Assembly (NCBI GenBank): GCA_902634305.1
Contig: CACPJJ010000003.1
Location: 31,940 to 95,939, forward strand
Origin: an uncultured Pelagibacteraceae bacterium
GTDB taxonomy: Bacteria > Pseudomonadota > Alphaproteobacteria > Pelagibacterales > Pelagibacteraceae
Direction: 5' to 3'
DNA: 64,000 nt
The position numbers were made by a program, and so were the translations under genes. The notes below the pieces were generated by a model. That model was not told the DNA's origin, did no database searches, and saw only the letters and a list, made by a program, of their open reading frames with translations. Shown here one piece after another: positions 28,856 through 39,814 of the stretch (its first letter is position 1; the number at the start of each line of letters is the position of its first letter).

Positions 28856-30256
28856 CTACGAGTGAATTTGTCTTTTTTCTACTGATAAAGCTGCTTCTTT
28901 CACAGCTTCAGAAAAAGTAGGATGAGCATGACAAGTTCTAGCAATATCTTCGGAGCTAGCGCCAAATTCCATTGCTATAGCCATTTCTGCAATCAATTCT
29001 CCTGCATGTGGGCCTATCAAATGAACACCCAGAACTTTATCTGTGGTTGCATCAGCTAAAATTTTTACAAAACCATCTGGTTCATCAATTGCTTTTGCTC
29101 TTGAATTAGCCATAAAAGGAAATTTTCCAATTTTATATTTTTGATTTTTTTCTTTAAGTTGTTCTTCAGTTTTGCCAACTGAAGCTACTTCTGGTGTTGT
29201 ATAAATAACACCAGGTATAACTTCATAATTAACATGACCAGATTGACCTGAAATTAATTCTGCAACAGCTATTCCTTCTTCTTCAGCTTTGTGGGCTAAC
29301 ATTGGGCCTTCAATAACATCACCAATAGCATAAATATTTTTTATGTTTGTTTGATAATTTTTGCTGACTTTAATTCTTTTTTTTTCGTCTAATTCTATCC
29401 CTACTTTTTCTAAATTCAGATTTTTTGTATAAGGCTTTCTACCCACAGAAATCAAAACTACATCACTTTCAAATTTTATTTTTTTTCCTTTTTTGTCTGA
29501 AGTTTCAATTATAACCCCATTTTTTGATTTTGATATTTTTTCAACTTTTGTTTCTAGATGAAAATTTAAACCTTGCTTCTTCAAAATTTTCATAAATTCA
29601 TTTGAAATTTCTTTATCCATACCTGGTGTAATATGATCTAAAAATTCAACAACATGCACTTCTGAGCCTAATCGTGACCAAACAGAACCCATTTCTAAAC
29701 CAATATAACCGCCACCAACAACTAACATTTTTTTTGGTACAGATTTTAATGACAATGCTCCAGTGGAAGATATTATTTTTTCTTCATCAAATTCTACTCC
29801 TGGAAGAGGCGCAGGTTCTGAGCCAGTGCTTATAATTATATTATCCGATTGAATATTTTTTTCTTTATTTTCTTTATCTACAATTGTTATTTCAGTTGGT
29901 GATTTTAATTTACCAATCCCTTTAAAATAAGTTACTTTATTTTTTTTGAATAAAAATTCTACGCCTTTTGTCAAAGTCATTACCGCTTTATCCTTATTTT
30001 CCATGATTTTTTGAAGATTTAGCTTAACTTCGCCTACTTCAATTCCAATTTTTGAAAAATTTTTTGCTTTATGAAAATTTTCTGAAAGATTTAGTAAATT
30101 CTTTGAAGGTATACATCCAATATTTAAACAAGTCCCACCCAGAGTTTCTCTGGATTCAATACATGCAGTTTTAATGCCTAATTGAGCCAACCTTATTGCA
30201 CAAACATACCCTCCTGGACCACCTCCAATTATTGTTGCTTGAAATTTATCTGCCAT
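28856..30256 (-). CDS. lpdA: Dihydrolipoyl dehydrogenase (E3)
   Basis: The 466-residue flavoprotein reoxidises dihydrolipoyl groups with NAD+. The FAD fold is IIGGGPGGYVCAIRLAQLG, the redox disulfide is GGTCLNIGCIPSK, the NAD fold is VVGGGYIGLEMGSVW, and the C-terminal His-Glu pair is in CHAHPTFSEA. Its place one base after sucB marks it as the E3 of 2-oxoglutarate dehydrogenase; it may be shared with other 2-oxoacid dehydrogenases and the glycine cleavage system. Confidence 0.97.
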   Translation of the reverse strand: MADKFQATIIGGGPGGYVCAIRLAQLGIKTACIESRETLGGTCLNIGCIPSKNLLNLSENFHKAKNFSKIGIEVGEVKLNLQKIMENKDKAVMTLTKGVEFLFKKNKVTYFKGIGKLKSPTEITIVDKENKEKNIQSDNIIISTGSEPAPLPGVEFDEEKIISSTGALSLKSVPKKMLVVGGGYIGLEMGSVWSRLGSEVHVVEFLDHITPGMDKEISNEFMKILKKQGLNFHLETKVEKISKSKNGVIIETSDKKGKKIKFESDVVLISVGRKPYTKNLNLEKVGIELDEKKRIKVSKNYQTNIKNIYAIGDVIEGPMLAHKAEEEGIAVAELISGQSGHVNYEVIPGVIYTTPEVASVGKTEEQLKEKNQKYKIGKFPFMANSRAKAIDEPDGFVKILADATTDKVLGVHLIGPHAGELIAEMAIAMEFGASSEDIARTCHAHPTFSEAVKEAALSVEKRQIHS

Positions 30257-30257
30257 T

Positions 30258-31562
30258 TTAAAGGTCTAAAAATAACTTTCTTGGATCCTCAAGATTTTCT
30301 TTTATTAACTTTAAAAAAGAAACTGAGTCTTTTCCATCAATTATTCTATGATCATACGATAAGGCCAAATACATAACTGGTCTAATTTCAATTTCTCCAT
30401 CTATGGCAATTGGTCTTTCAACAATATTATGCATTCCAAGAACCCCTGATTGTGGTGGATTAAGAATTGGAGTTGAAAGCATAGAGCCATATACGCCACC
30501 ATTACTTATCGTAAATGTTCCTCCTTGTAAGTCTTCAATAGTTAATTTTCCCTCCCTAGCTTTTTCAGAAATTATTTTTATATTTTTTTCTATTTCAGCA
30601 AATGATAGCTCATCTGCATTTCTTATTACGGGAACTACCAAACCTTTTTCAGTTCCAACGGCAAAACTTATATTATAATAATTTTTATATATAATTTCTT
30701 GACCTTCTATTTCGGCATTTATTGCCGGAAAAGCTTTTAATCCAAGTACACAAGCTTTAACAAAAAAAGACATAAAACCAAGTTTTATTCCAAATCTTTT
30801 TTTGAAATCTTCTTGGTTATTTTTTCTCATCTCAATTATATTTGTCATATCTACTTCATTAAATGTAGTTAACATGGCAGCGTTTTCTTGAGCTTCTTTT
30901 AATCTTTTTGCTATAGTTTGTCTTAATCTGCTCATTTTAATTCTTTCTTCTTCACCATATTTTAATTTTCTTTCTGATGGCTGTGGAGCAGATCCCATTA
31001 AACTAATTAAATCACCTTTTAAAATTTGACCAGACCTACCTGTTCCTTTGATTGATTGAATATCAATTTTATTTTCTTCTACAATTTTTCTTACAGCTGG
31101 GGACAATACTTTTACTTTTTGACTGCTTGTTTTTTCTTTACCAATAAGCTCTTTTGTTAAAACTAATGGTTCTTCTTCAGTTAAAACTAATGGTTCTTCC
31201 TTTTTTACATTTTCAAAAATTTTTAGATCTTGTTTTTTTTCTTTTTCAAAATTAATTACATTGTCAGATTTTTTCTTTTCAGACTTGTCACTATTTTTAT
31301 TTTCTTCTTGTTTTTGATCTCCAGGTCCTTCAGATATTTCTCCTAGAACAGCACCAACTTCAACACTCTCTCCATCTTTAAAGTTTATCGCTGTTAATGT
31401 TCCATTTATAGGAGACGGAACCTCCAAATTAACTTTATCTGTTTCTAATTCTACAATCGGTTCGTCAGCACTTATACTCTCACCCTTGCTTTTAAGCCAT
31501 TTAGAAATAGTTGCTTCAGTAATACTCTCTCCTAGAACAGGTACTAAAATTTTTTCTGTCAT
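30258..31562 (-). CDS. sucB: Dihydrolipoyl succinyltransferase (E2 of 2-oxoglutarate dehydrogenase)
   Basis: The 434-residue E2 core has an N-terminal lipoyl domain with the lipoylated lysine in ETDKVNLEV (about K42), an acid-rich linker, a peripheral subunit-binding domain ([15 protein letters not shown]), and the catalytic domain ending [16 protein letters not shown]. It moves the succinyl group to CoA. The linker contains a repeated eight-residue segment (EPLVLTEE) encoded by a 24-bp DNA repeat. It sits between sucA and lpdA. Confidence 0.97.
   Translation of the reverse strand: MTEKILVPVLGESITEATISKWLKSKGESISADEPIVELETDKVNLEVPSPINGTLTAINFKDGESVEVGAVLGEISEGPGDQKQEENKNSDKSEKKKSDNVINFEKEKKQDLKIFENVKKEEPLVLTEEEPLVLTKELIGKEKTSSQKVKVLSPAVRKIVEENKIDIQSIKGTGRSGQILKGDLISLMGSAPQPSERKLKYGEEERIKMSRLRQTIAKRLKEAQENAAMLTTFNEVDMTNIIEMRKNNQEDFKKRFGIKLGFMSFFVKACVLGLKAFPAINAEIEGQEIIYKNYYNISFAVGTEKGLVVPVIRNADELSFAEIEKNIKIISEKAREGKLTIEDLQGGTFTISNGGVYGSMLSTPILNPPQSGVLGMHNIVERPIAIDGEIEIRPVMYLALSYDHRIIDGKDSVSFLKLIKENLEDPRKLFLDL
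31156..31199. repeat. 24-bp tandem repeat in the sucB linker
   Basis: GTTAAAACTAATGGTTCTTC occurs at 31156-31175 and again at 31180-31199, a 24-base step that keeps the frame and doubles the EPLVLTEE segment in the flexible linker of E2. It is a recent-looking duplication in a region tolerant of length change. Confidence 0.8.
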
Positions 31563-31565
31563 TTT

Positions 31566-34478
31566 TTATTTAAAAACTATATCAATTATTTCTTTTTGTT
31601 GAGCTAAATGTCTTTTTGCATAACCTGTAGCTGGCGTTGCATCAGGATTTCTCCCAATATAAGAAATTTTTCTATTTTTAGCTTTTATATAATCTAATGT
31701 CCATTGTATATAATCTCTCACCAATAGCCATGCTCCCATATTTTTTGGCTCTTCCTGGCACCAATAAAATTTAGCATTTTGTGCAAAAGGTTTAATTTCT
31801 TTTACTAAGCTTTTTGCTGGAAAAGGATAAAGTTGCTCAATTCTAAATAAAATAACATCATCTTTTTTTAATTTTTCTCTAGCTGACAAAAGGTCAAAAT
31901 ATATTTTTCCTGAACATAATATTACTTTTTTTATTTCATTATTTTTTTTTAACTTAATAAATCCTTTGGTTTTTGGATCCATTGCATGGTCCCATAAAAC
32001 TCTATGAAAAGAATTTTTTTTACTAAAATCATCAATTTGCGAAACACAATATTTATTTCTTAATAAAGATTTTGGTGTCATAATAACTAAAGGTTTTCTA
32101 AAATCTCTATGCATTTGTCTTCTTAAAGCATGGAAATAATTTGCAGGAGTAGTACAATTCATCACTTGCATATTGTCATTTGAACAGAGCTGTAAAAATC
32201 TTTCTAACCTTGCAGATGAGTGTTCTGGTCCTTGACCTTCAAAACCATGTGGTAACAATAGTACTAAACCAGACGCTCTCAACCATTTTCTTTCTCCTGA
32301 AGAAATAAATTGGTCAATTATCACTTGTGCTCCATTTGCAAAATCACCAAATTGAGCTTCCCAAATAGTTAATGTATTTGGTTCAACTAAGCTATAACCA
32401 TATTCAAAACCTAAAACTGCTAATTCAGATAAAAAGCTATCAACTATTTCAAAATTTTTTTGTTTATTTGAAATATTATTTAATGGGATATATCTTGAAT
32501 TATCAATTTGATTTCTTAATACTGAATGCCTCTGGCTAAAGGTTCCTCTTCCAGAATCTTGTCCTACGAGTCTTACTGGATATCCTTCCTCTAATAATGA
32601 ACCAAATGCAAGAGCCTCGGCAGTAGACCAATCAATTCCATTGCCTTTATGCATAGAATTTTTTCTAGCTTCAAAAATTTTTACTATAGTCTTGTGGATA
32701 TTAAGTTCAGATGAAAGTGAATGTATTTTATCTGAAATTTCTAAAAGTTTTGTGGTTGAATATCCTGTATCTCCTCTTTTATCTTGTCCTCTTCTTGGCT
32801 TATATCTTGACCATGTTCCTTCAAACCATTCAATTTTGGGATTATAATTTTTTGCATTTTTGTATTGATCATCAAGAAGATCTTTAAATTTTTTAATTTG
32901 ATTATTTAAATCTTCAGATGAAATAGTTTTTTCGTTTACTAATTTATTTCCATATATTTTTACGGTTGATAGATGATTTTTAATTTTTTTATACATTAAA
33001 GGTTGAGTAAATGACGGTTCGTCTCCTTCGTTATGACCGAATCTTCTGTAGCAAACTAAATCAACCACTACATCTCTATTAAATTTAAGTCTAAACTCAG
33101 TAGCTATTCTAGCTGCATACACAACCGATTCTGGATCATCGCCGTTAGCATGTATAATTGGTGAGTCTACCATTTTTGCTACATCAGAAGGATGTGGAGA
33201 TGAACGAGCAAATCTTGGACTTGTTGTAAATCCTATTTGATTGTTAATTATAAAATGAATCGTCCCACCAGTATTATGACCCGGCAAACCAGACATTGCA
33301 AAACACTCCGCAACAATACCTTGGCCAGCAAAAGATGCGTCACCATGAATTAATATAGGAATTACTTTTTTTCTCTCTTTATCTTTATGAAAAAATTGCT
33401 TTGCTCTTGTTTGTCCTAGAACAACAGGGTTTACTGCTTCTAAATGAGATGGATTATCTGTTAGACTTACATGAACTGAATTATTATCAAATACTCTATC
33501 TGATGATGCTCCTAGATGGTATTTTACATCACCTGCACTATCATCATCTGAAGAAGATTCTATTTCTCCAGCAAATTCATTAAATATTCTTTTATATGAT
33601 TTTTGCAAAACATTTGCCAAAACATTAAGTCTTCCTCTATGAGACATTCCAATTTTGACTTCTTTTACTTTTTTTTGACCACCAATTTTTATTATTTGCT
33701 CTAGTGCAGGAATTAAGCTTTCTGCTCCATCTAAACCAAATCTTTTTGTTCCAACATATTTAGTATGTAAAAATTTTTCAAATCCTTCCGCTTGAATAAT
33801 TTTATTCAAAATTGCTTCTTTACCATTTTTTGTAAATTGTAAAGCATTTTCATCTTTTTCAACTCTATCTCTAAGCCATTTTCTTTCTGTTGGATTTGAA
33901 ATATGCATATATTCGTAGCCAATTTTTCCACAATAAGTTTTTCTTAAGAAAGATAAAATTTCTTTTATAGTTGAATAATTTCTATTTGCTATTCCATCCA
34001 AGTAAATTTTTTTATTATAGTCTCCTTTATTAAATCCATAGCTTTCTGGATGTAACTCATCTAAATATTCAATTTTTCTTAATTCTAAAGGATCAAGATT
34101 TGCAATTAAATGTCCTCTTTGTCTATAAGATCTTATAAGTGATACCGCTCTAATTGATCTTCTATTCTCTTCGGAAAGTTCTTTTTTATTAATTATAGTA
34201 GTTATATTACTTTCTGATAAATTATTTTGTTCTTTATCAAGATTTATTTGAATTGCATCTATATCAATTTTTTTCTTTTTAGGGCTCCATGAAGGACCAT
34301 TTATTTCTTTTGCAATTACATCAACTTCTTCTCCTATTTCTAAAAAATATTTTTTCCAACTTTCTGGTAAATCAGAATCTTTATTAATAAATTTAAGATA
34401 CATTTCCTCAATAAAAGCACTGTTGCTTTTAGATAAAAAAGAGGTTTTTTGGTAATCTAGGTTTTTTGATGACGACAT
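31566..34478 (-). CDS. sucA: 2-oxoglutarate dehydrogenase E1 component
   Basis: This 970-residue thiamine-diphosphate enzyme decarboxylates 2-oxoglutarate and passes the succinyl group to SucB. The N-terminal FIEEMYLKF region, SHRGRLNVLANVL, the ThDP motif GDASFAGQGIVAE, NNQIGFTTSPR and RYFGHNEGDEPSFTQP-like block (read here as RFGHNEGDEPS) are all present, plus the C-terminal GQGPEHSSARLERFLQLC. It appears complete. It has its own promoter-like pair at 34489-34516 in addition to read-through from sucCD. Confidence 0.98.
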   Translation of the reverse strand: MSSSKNLDYQKTSFLSKSNSAFIEEMYLKFINKDSDLPESWKKYFLEIGEEVDVIAKEINGPSWSPKKKKIDIDAIQINLDKEQNNLSESNITTIINKKELSEENRRSIRAVSLIRSYRQRGHLIANLDPLELRKIEYLDELHPESYGFNKGDYNKKIYLDGIANRNYSTIKEILSFLRKTYCGKIGYEYMHISNPTERKWLRDRVEKDENALQFTKNGKEAILNKIIQAEGFEKFLHTKYVGTKRFGLDGAESLIPALEQIIKIGGQKKVKEVKIGMSHRGRLNVLANVLQKSYKRIFNEFAGEIESSSDDDSAGDVKYHLGASSDRVFDNNSVHVSLTDNPSHLEAVNPVVLGQTRAKQFFHKDKERKKVIPILIHGDASFAGQGIVAECFAMSGLPGHNTGGTIHFIINNQIGFTTSPRFARSSPHPSDVAKMVDSPIIHANGDDPESVVYAARIATEFRLKFNRDVVVDLVCYRRFGHNEGDEPSFTQPLMYKKIKNHLSTVKIYGNKLVNEKTISSEDLNNQIKKFKDLLDDQYKNAKNYNPKIEWFEGTWSRYKPRRGQDKRGDTGYSTTKLLEISDKIHSLSSELNIHKTIVKIFEARKNSMHKGNGIDWSTAEALAFGSLLEEGYPVRLVGQDSGRGTFSQRHSVLRNQIDNSRYIPLNNISNKQKNFEIVDSFLSELAVLGFEYGYSLVEPNTLTIWEAQFGDFANGAQVIIDQFISSGERKWLRASGLVLLLPHGFEGQGPEHSSARLERFLQLCSNDNMQVMNCTTPANYFHALRRQMHRDFRKPLVIMTPKSLLRNKYCVSQIDDFSKKNSFHRVLWDHAMDPKTKGFIKLKKNNEIKKVILCSGKIYFDLLSAREKLKKDDVILFRIEQLYPFPAKSLVKEIKPFAQNAKFYWCQEEPKNMGAWLLVRDYIQWTLDYIKAKNRKISYIGRNPDATPATGYAKRHLAQQKEIIDIVFK

Positions 34479-34488
34479 CTAATAATTT

Positions 34489-34516
34489 ATTATAATACTT
34501 AAAGAGTATTTTTCAA
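34489..34516 (-). promoter_or_regulatory. Internal promoter before sucA
   Basis: On the complement TTGAAA (34516-34511) is followed after 16 bases by a perfect TATAAT (34494-34489). The -35 box overlaps the sucD stop codon, and the predicted transcription start lies about four bases before the sucA ATG (34478). It would let sucAB-lpd-priA be expressed apart from sucCD. Confidence 0.62.
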
Positions 34517-35388
34517 TTAGACAATTTGTTTAGTAGAGTTTTTCCAATTTCTCCAGGCGATTTTGCAATTGTTATGCCACAATCTTCCATTTTTTTTATT
34601 TTATCTTCTGCTCCACCTTTTCCTCCGGAAATTATTGCTCCTGCATGACCCATTCTTCTTCCTGGTGGAGCTGTAATTCCAGCTATAAAACCAACCATAG
34701 GTTTTTTTATTTCATGATTTTTAAAAAATTCTGCTGCTTCTTCCTCAGCTGTTCCACCTATCTCACCTATTATTAATATAGATTTTGTTTCTTCATCTTT
34801 TAAAAATAAATCTAAACAATCTATAAAGTTTGTTCCATTAATAGGATCTCCACCAATTCCTATACAAGTTGACTGCCCTAATCCATTATCAGTAGTTTGT
34901 GCCACAGCTTCATAGGTTAAAGTTCCAGACCTAGATACAATTCCAACAGAACCTTTTTTGTGTATATTTCCTGGCATTATTCCAATCTTACATTCTTCTG
35001 GAGTAATTATTCCAGGGCAATTTGGGCCAATTAGCCTTGAGTTAGAATTAGCTAATTTTTTTTTTACTCTTAACATATCTAAAACTGGTATACCTTCGGT
35101 AATACATGCTATTAATTCAATAGAAGCTTCAACGGCTTCTATAATTGCAGAAGCGGCAAACTTAGCAGGTACATAAATCATGGTAGCGTTTGCACCAGTT
35201 TTTTCCTTTGCTTCTTTAACAGAATTAAATACTGGTTTAGATAAATGCATTTGACCACCTTTTTTTGGTGTTACACCTCCAACTAAATTAGTTCCATATT
35301 TAATTGCTTGCTCAGAGTGAAACGTTCCATGTTTTCCTGTAAAACCCTGACATATTACTTTTGTATTTTTGTTAACTAAAATTGACAT
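34513..35388 (-). CDS. sucD: Succinyl-CoA synthetase alpha subunit
   Basis: The alpha subunit (about 291 residues) carries the CoA-binding fold ([18 protein letters not shown]) and the phosphorylated histidine in [24 protein letters not shown] is also conserved. With SucC it makes a nucleoside triphosphate from succinyl-CoA. An upstream TTG at 35406 would overlap sucC and add MILLNK; the ATG at 35388, one base after the sucC stop, fits the family N-terminus better. Confidence 0.97.
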   Translation of the reverse strand: MSILVNKNTKVICQGFTGKHGTFHSEQAIKYGTNLVGGVTPKKGGQMHLSKPVFNSVKEAKEKTGANATMIYVPAKFAASAIIEAVEASIELIACITEGIPVLDMLRVKKKLANSNSRLIGPNCPGIITPEECKIGIMPGNIHKKGSVGIVSRSGTLTYEAVAQTTDNGLGQSTCIGIGGDPINGTNFIDCLDLFLKDEETKSILIIGEIGGTAEEEAAEFFKNHEIKKPMVGFIAGITAPPGRRMGHAGAIISGGKGGAEDKIKKMEDCGITIAKSPGEIGKTLLNKLSN

Positions 35389-35389
35389 T

Positions 35390-36550
35390 TTATTTAATAG
35401 AATCAACTATTTTTTGTGCTGCATCAGATAAGTCTGAGGCAGATATAATTTCTAAACCTGAATTATCTAATATTTTTTTTCCTTCCTCAAATTTAGTTCC
35501 TGCTAATCTTACAACTAATGGAACTTCAATTTTAATTTCTTTTGCAGCATCTACAACTCCTTGGGCAAGAACATCACATCTCATTATACCACCAAATATA
35601 TTTATTAAAATTCCTTTTACATTTTTGTCTGATAAAATTATTTTAAATGCTGCTGAAACTTTTTCTTTTGATGCTCCTCCACCAACATCTAAAAAATTTG
35701 CTGGCTCTTCTCCGTGTAATTTAATTATATCCATTGTTGCCATTGCTAAGCCCGCACCATTAACCATGCATCCAATGCTGCCATCTAATTTTATATAAGA
35801 TAAACCATGCTTGCTTGCTTCTATCTCAATCTCTTCTTCTTCATTTAAGTCTCGTAAATTTAAAATTTCTGGATTTCTAAATAACGCATTATCATCAAAA
35901 CTCATTTTTGCATCAAGACAAATAATTTTATTTTCTTTAGTTAAAATCAAAGGATTTATTTCAACGAGATTAGCGTCTATATCAATAAACATTTTATATA
36001 TCGATTTAATTAAATTTATCGCTTGTTTTTTTGTATCTAAACTTAAATTAAATATTTCCACAATTTTTTCACAATCTTTATCTGATATTTTTTCTTCTAA
36101 ATTAATTTTTGTAGTTACAATTTTTTTTGGTTTATTTTTTGCAACATCTTCGATATCCATCCCACCTTGATCACTTGAAATAAACGCAATCTTAGAACTT
36201 GCTCTATCAACTAGACATGAGAGATAAAATTCTTTTTCAATTTCTGAAGATGACTCAACATATAGTCTTTTAACCTCTCTTCCCTGAGGTCCTGTTTGGT
36301 GAGTTATCAATTTCTTCCCTAACATTTCTTTGGCAGCTGAATTTAGCTCTTCTATTGTATTTAAAATTTTTATTCCTCCAGCCTTTCCTCGTCCACCAGC
36401 ATGAATCTGTGCTTTTAAAACAAATTTATCTGTTTTTAATGATCTCGCCTTTTGTAATAATTCTTCAACTGAGTGCGAGAAAACACCTTCAGGTACTATT
36501 GCTCCATATTTTTTTAAAATTTTTTTAGCTTGATGTTCGTGAATATTCAT
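35390..36550 (-). CDS. sucC: Succinyl-CoA synthetase beta subunit
   Basis: The 386-residue beta subunit has the ATP-grasp domain beginning [17 protein letters not shown], with [10 protein letters not shown], and the C-terminal half ending in the [17 protein letters not shown] and [10 protein letters not shown] signatures. It binds nucleotide and succinate. It lies two bases after mdh in the order mdh-sucC-sucD-sucA-sucB-lpdA, the classic alphaproteobacterial arrangement. Confidence 0.98.
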   Translation of the reverse strand: MNIHEHQAKKILKKYGAIVPEGVFSHSVEELLQKARSLKTDKFVLKAQIHAGGRGKAGGIKILNTIEELNSAAKEMLGKKLITHQTGPQGREVKRLYVESSSEIEKEFYLSCLVDRASSKIAFISSDQGGMDIEDVAKNKPKKIVTTKINLEEKISDKDCEKIVEIFNLSLDTKKQAINLIKSIYKMFIDIDANLVEINPLILTKENKIICLDAKMSFDDNALFRNPEILNLRDLNEEEEIEIEASKHGLSYIKLDGSIGCMVNGAGLAMATMDIIKLHGEEPANFLDVGGGASKEKVSAAFKIILSDKNVKGILINIFGGIMRCDVLAQGVVDAAKEIKIEVPLVVRLAGTKFEEGKKILDNSGLEIISASDLSDAAQKIVDSIK

Positions 36551-36552
36551 TA

Positions 36553-37518
36553 TTACTTGGAAAGATCTTTATCTATTGCCGAAGCTGCTTCCCATAATTT
36601 TTTAACTGCATCTATTGAATGCATAAATTGACTTTTTTCCTTTTCATCTAAATTTATTTCTTCAATCTTTTCTACACCGTTCTTTCCAATTATGACTGGG
36701 ACTCCTGCAAAAATATTTTTAACTCCATATTCTCCATTAAGTTGAACAGCGCAAGGAAGTAATTTTTTTTCATCTTTTAAGTAAGCTTCAGCCATTTGAA
36801 CTCCTGATGCTGCTGGAGCATAAAATGCAGAACCTTTTTCTAAAAATTTAACAATTTCCGCTCCACCATCTCTGGTTCTTTGGTTTATCTCTTCTAATCT
36901 TTCTGCTGATAATTTCCCTTCTTTAACTAAATCCAATAATGGCTTACCTGAAACTTTTGTAAATCTTGGCAATGGAACCATAGTATCTCCATGACCACCC
37001 ATAACCATTGCTTCTATTTCTTTTACAGGAATTTTAAGTTCAAGTGATAAAAATAATTTGAATCTTGAACTATCCAATATTCCAGCCATACCAACAACTT
37101 TATTTGATGGGAGACCTGAGTATTTTTGAAACGCCATCACCATAACGTCTAATGGATTAGTAATACATATTACAAATGCATTGGGTGCATTTTTTTTTAT
37201 ACCTTCTGCTACTTGTTTTATAATTTTCAAATTTATTCCTAACAAATCATCTCTGCTCATTCCTGGTTTTCTTGGAACTCCTGCAGTTATAATAATTACA
37301 TCAGAGTTTTTAATATCTTCATAATTATCTGTTCCAGATAATTTAACATTAAAACCATCGACCGATGAAGATTGAGCTATATCTAATGCTTTTCCTTTAG
37401 CAATACCACTTGCAACATCAAACATAACAACCTCATCTACTAATTCCTTTAAGCCAATTAAGTGTGCGAGTGTTCCACCAATTTGTCCAGCACCTATTAA
37501 TGATATTTTTTTTGACAT
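36553..37518 (-). CDS. mdh: Malate dehydrogenase (LDH-like type)
   Basis: This 321-residue NAD-dependent enzyme has the [12 protein letters not shown] fold, [16 protein letters not shown] (the arginine set that selects malate), NPLDVM, the catalytic His in [10 protein letters not shown], and [11 protein letters not shown]. It belongs to the lactate dehydrogenase-like MDH group typical of alphaproteobacteria rather than the E. coli group. It interconverts malate and oxaloacetate. It lies four bases from mmsA and leads into sucC. Confidence 0.97.
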   Translation of the reverse strand: MSKKISLIGAGQIGGTLAHLIGLKELVDEVVMFDVASGIAKGKALDIAQSSSVDGFNVKLSGTDNYEDIKNSDVIIITAGVPRKPGMSRDDLLGINLKIIKQVAEGIKKNAPNAFVICITNPLDVMVMAFQKYSGLPSNKVVGMAGILDSSRFKLFLSLELKIPVKEIEAMVMGGHGDTMVPLPRFTKVSGKPLLDLVKEGKLSAERLEEINQRTRDGGAEIVKFLEKGSAFYAPAASGVQMAEAYLKDEKKLLPCAVQLNGEYGVKNIFAGVPVIIGKNGVEKIEEINLDEKEKSQFMHSIDAVKKLWEAASAIDKDLSK

Positions 37519-37522
37519 ATTC

Positions 37523-39016
37523 TTACTTCATTGTTGGCATAACAAATTCAGGATCTGATCTTAATCCAGATGGCCATCTTGAAGTTATTGTTTTTAGTTT
37601 TGTGTAAAATCTCACACCTTCTACTCCATGCATATGTTGATCTCCAAATAAAGATCTTTTCCAACCACCAAAACTATGGAATGCCACTGGTACAGGTATA
37701 GGTATATTTATACCAACCATTCCAATTTTAATATTACTGGCAAAAGTTCTTCCAACATCTCCATCTCTAGTATAAATACTGGTTCCATTGCCAAACTCAT
37801 GTTCATTAATCAACTTAGTAGCCTCATTAAAATCTTTTACTCTAACTACTGAAAGTACTGGGCCAAAAATTTCTTCTTTATAAATTCTCATATTTTCTTT
37901 AACATGATCAAACAAACATCCACCTATATAGTAACCATTTTCATAACCTTGCAATTTTAAATTTCTTCCATCAACTACTAATTTTGCTCCTTCTTTAACC
38001 CCTAAATCAACATAGCCCTTTACTTTTTCTAAATGCTCTTTTGTAACTAATGGTCCCATTTCAGATTTTTTATCCATACCTGGACCGACTTTTAATGCTT
38101 CAACTTTTTTTGATAATTCATTGATTAGATTATCTCCAATATTGCCAACTGCGACCGCAACTGACTGAGCCATACATCTTTCACCCGCAGACCCGTAAGC
38201 TGCACCCATCAAACCATTAACTGCCTGATCTAAATCACAATCAGGCATCACAACACAATGATTTTTTGCTCCTCCCAAAGCTTGGACTCTTTTTTCATTT
38301 TTTGCTGCATTCTCATATATGTATTTTGCAATTGGTGTTGATCCCACAAAACTTACAGCTTTAATATCTTTGTTAGTCAAAATTGCATCTACTACTTCCT
38401 TGTCACCATTTATTACATTAAATACTCCATTTGGTAGTCCAGCTTCTTGGAACAACTCTGCTAATTTTATTGAAATAGAAGGATCTTTTTCTGAAGGTTT
38501 TAATACAAAAGTATTTCCACAAGCAATAGCCATGGGAAACATCCACATTGGAACCATAGCCGGAAAATTAAATGGGGTTATACCTGCACAAACACCAAGT
38601 GGTTGCCTTATTGACCAACTATCAATATCTGTACCAACGTTCTCTGTAAATTCACCTTTTAAAACTTGAGGAATTCCACAAGTAAATTCAACTACTTCAA
38701 GTCCTCTTATTAAAGAGCCTTTTGCATCTTCATAAACTTTACCATGTTCGGAAACAATCATTTTTGTTAATTCATCAGAATTTTTTTCAATTAATTCTTT
38801 GAACTTGAACATTATCCTTGCTCTTTGAATTGGCGGTTTTAAAGACCATGTCTCGAAAGCTTTTTGTGCTACATCTACAGCCTCATCTAAATCTGATTTT
38901 AAACCCAATATAACTTCTGACTCTTGCTCGCCAATAGCTGGATTAAAAACTTTTCCTCTTCTTTCAGATTTACCTGAAATTATTTTTCCATTTACAAAAT
39001 GTTGAATTAAATTCAT
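37523..39016 (-). CDS. mmsA: Methylmalonate-semialdehyde dehydrogenase (CoA-acylating)
   Basis: A 497-residue aldehyde dehydrogenase of the MmsA group. [35 protein letters not shown], the catalytic cysteine in [14 protein letters not shown] and the C-terminal [14 protein letters not shown] are diagnostic. It oxidises methylmalonate or malonate semialdehyde to propionyl- or acetyl-CoA, in valine, inositol and beta-alanine breakdown. It lies inside the TCA run between sdhB and mdh. In a cell handling three-carbon acids from DMSP, a role with malonate semialdehyde is plausible but not shown. Confidence 0.92.
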   Translation of the reverse strand: MNLIQHFVNGKIISGKSERRGKVFNPAIGEQESEVILGLKSDLDEAVDVAQKAFETWSLKPPIQRARIMFKFKELIEKNSDELTKMIVSEHGKVYEDAKGSLIRGLEVVEFTCGIPQVLKGEFTENVGTDIDSWSIRQPLGVCAGITPFNFPAMVPMWMFPMAIACGNTFVLKPSEKDPSISIKLAELFQEAGLPNGVFNVINGDKEVVDAILTNKDIKAVSFVGSTPIAKYIYENAAKNEKRVQALGGAKNHCVVMPDCDLDQAVNGLMGAAYGSAGERCMAQSVAVAVGNIGDNLINELSKKVEALKVGPGMDKKSEMGPLVTKEHLEKVKGYVDLGVKEGAKLVVDGRNLKLQGYENGYYIGGCLFDHVKENMRIYKEEIFGPVLSVVRVKDFNEATKLINEHEFGNGTSIYTRDGDVGRTFASNIKIGMVGINIPIPVPVAFHSFGGWKRSLFGDQHMHGVEGVRFYTKLKTITSRWPSGLRSDPEFVMPTMK

Positions 39017-39040
39017 GGTTAAAATTATTTAATTAAGTAA

Positions 39041-39814
39041 TTAACCTGTTGCAAGCATTTTTTTTATAGAGGCTATTGCTTTTGCAGGATTTAAGCCTTT
39101 TGGGCATGCATTAGTACAATTCATAATAGTATGACATCTATAAAGCTTTAGTTCATCAGCAACTTTCTTTAATCTCTCTTTTCTATCTTCATCTCTACTG
39201 TCTATAATCCATCTATATGCTTGTAATAAAACTGCTGGGCCTAAATACTTATCTCCATTCCACCAATAACTTGGGCAAGAAGTTGAACAGCATGCACACA
39301 TTATACATTCATAAAGTCCATCTAACTTTGATCGGTCTTCAATTGATTGTAAGTTTTCTTTATGTCCATCTTTTTTTGAAACTTTTAACCATGGCTCAAC
39401 AGACTCGTACTGCTTATATAAGGTGCTTAAATCTCCAATAAGATCTTTTTGAACTTTTAAATGAGGCAAAGGATAAATATTAATATCACCTTTAATTTCT
39501 TTATGTGGTTTTGTACATGCTAAACCATTTTTTCCATCCATGTTCATAGCACAAGAACCACAAACACCGTGGGCACAAGATCTTCTGTAAGCAATCGATG
39601 GATCTATTTCATTTTTAATTTTATTTAAAAGATCTAATACTTTTGATGGACAATTGTCCATATCAACCTCGTATGTATCTATACGAGGATTTTCACCGCT
39701 AGAAGGGTCCCATCTATAAATATTTACTTTTCTAATATTTTTTGAACCTGTTTTATCTTTATAAAATTTGCCTTTTTGAACTTTAGAATTTTTAGGTAAA
39801 TTTATTTGTACCAT
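39041..39814 (-). CDS. sdhB: Succinate dehydrogenase iron-sulfur subunit
   Basis: The 257-residue protein has the three iron-sulfur clusters' ligands: the 2Fe-2S set in [12 protein letters not shown], then 4Fe-4S and 3Fe-4S sets in [16 protein letters not shown] and [17 protein letters not shown]. It carries electrons from the flavin of SdhA to ubiquinone at the membrane. The start overlaps the stop of sdhA by one base. It is the last of sdhCDAB. Confidence 0.98.
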   Translation of the reverse strand: MVQINLPKNSKVQKGKFYKDKTGSKNIRKVNIYRWDPSSGENPRIDTYEVDMDNCPSKVLDLLNKIKNEIDPSIAYRRSCAHGVCGSCAMNMDGKNGLACTKPHKEIKGDINIYPLPHLKVQKDLIGDLSTLYKQYESVEPWLKVSKKDGHKENLQSIEDRSKLDGLYECIMCACCSTSCPSYWWNGDKYLGPAVLLQAYRWIIDSRDEDRKERLKKVADELKLYRCHTIMNCTNACPKGLNPAKAIASIKKMLATG

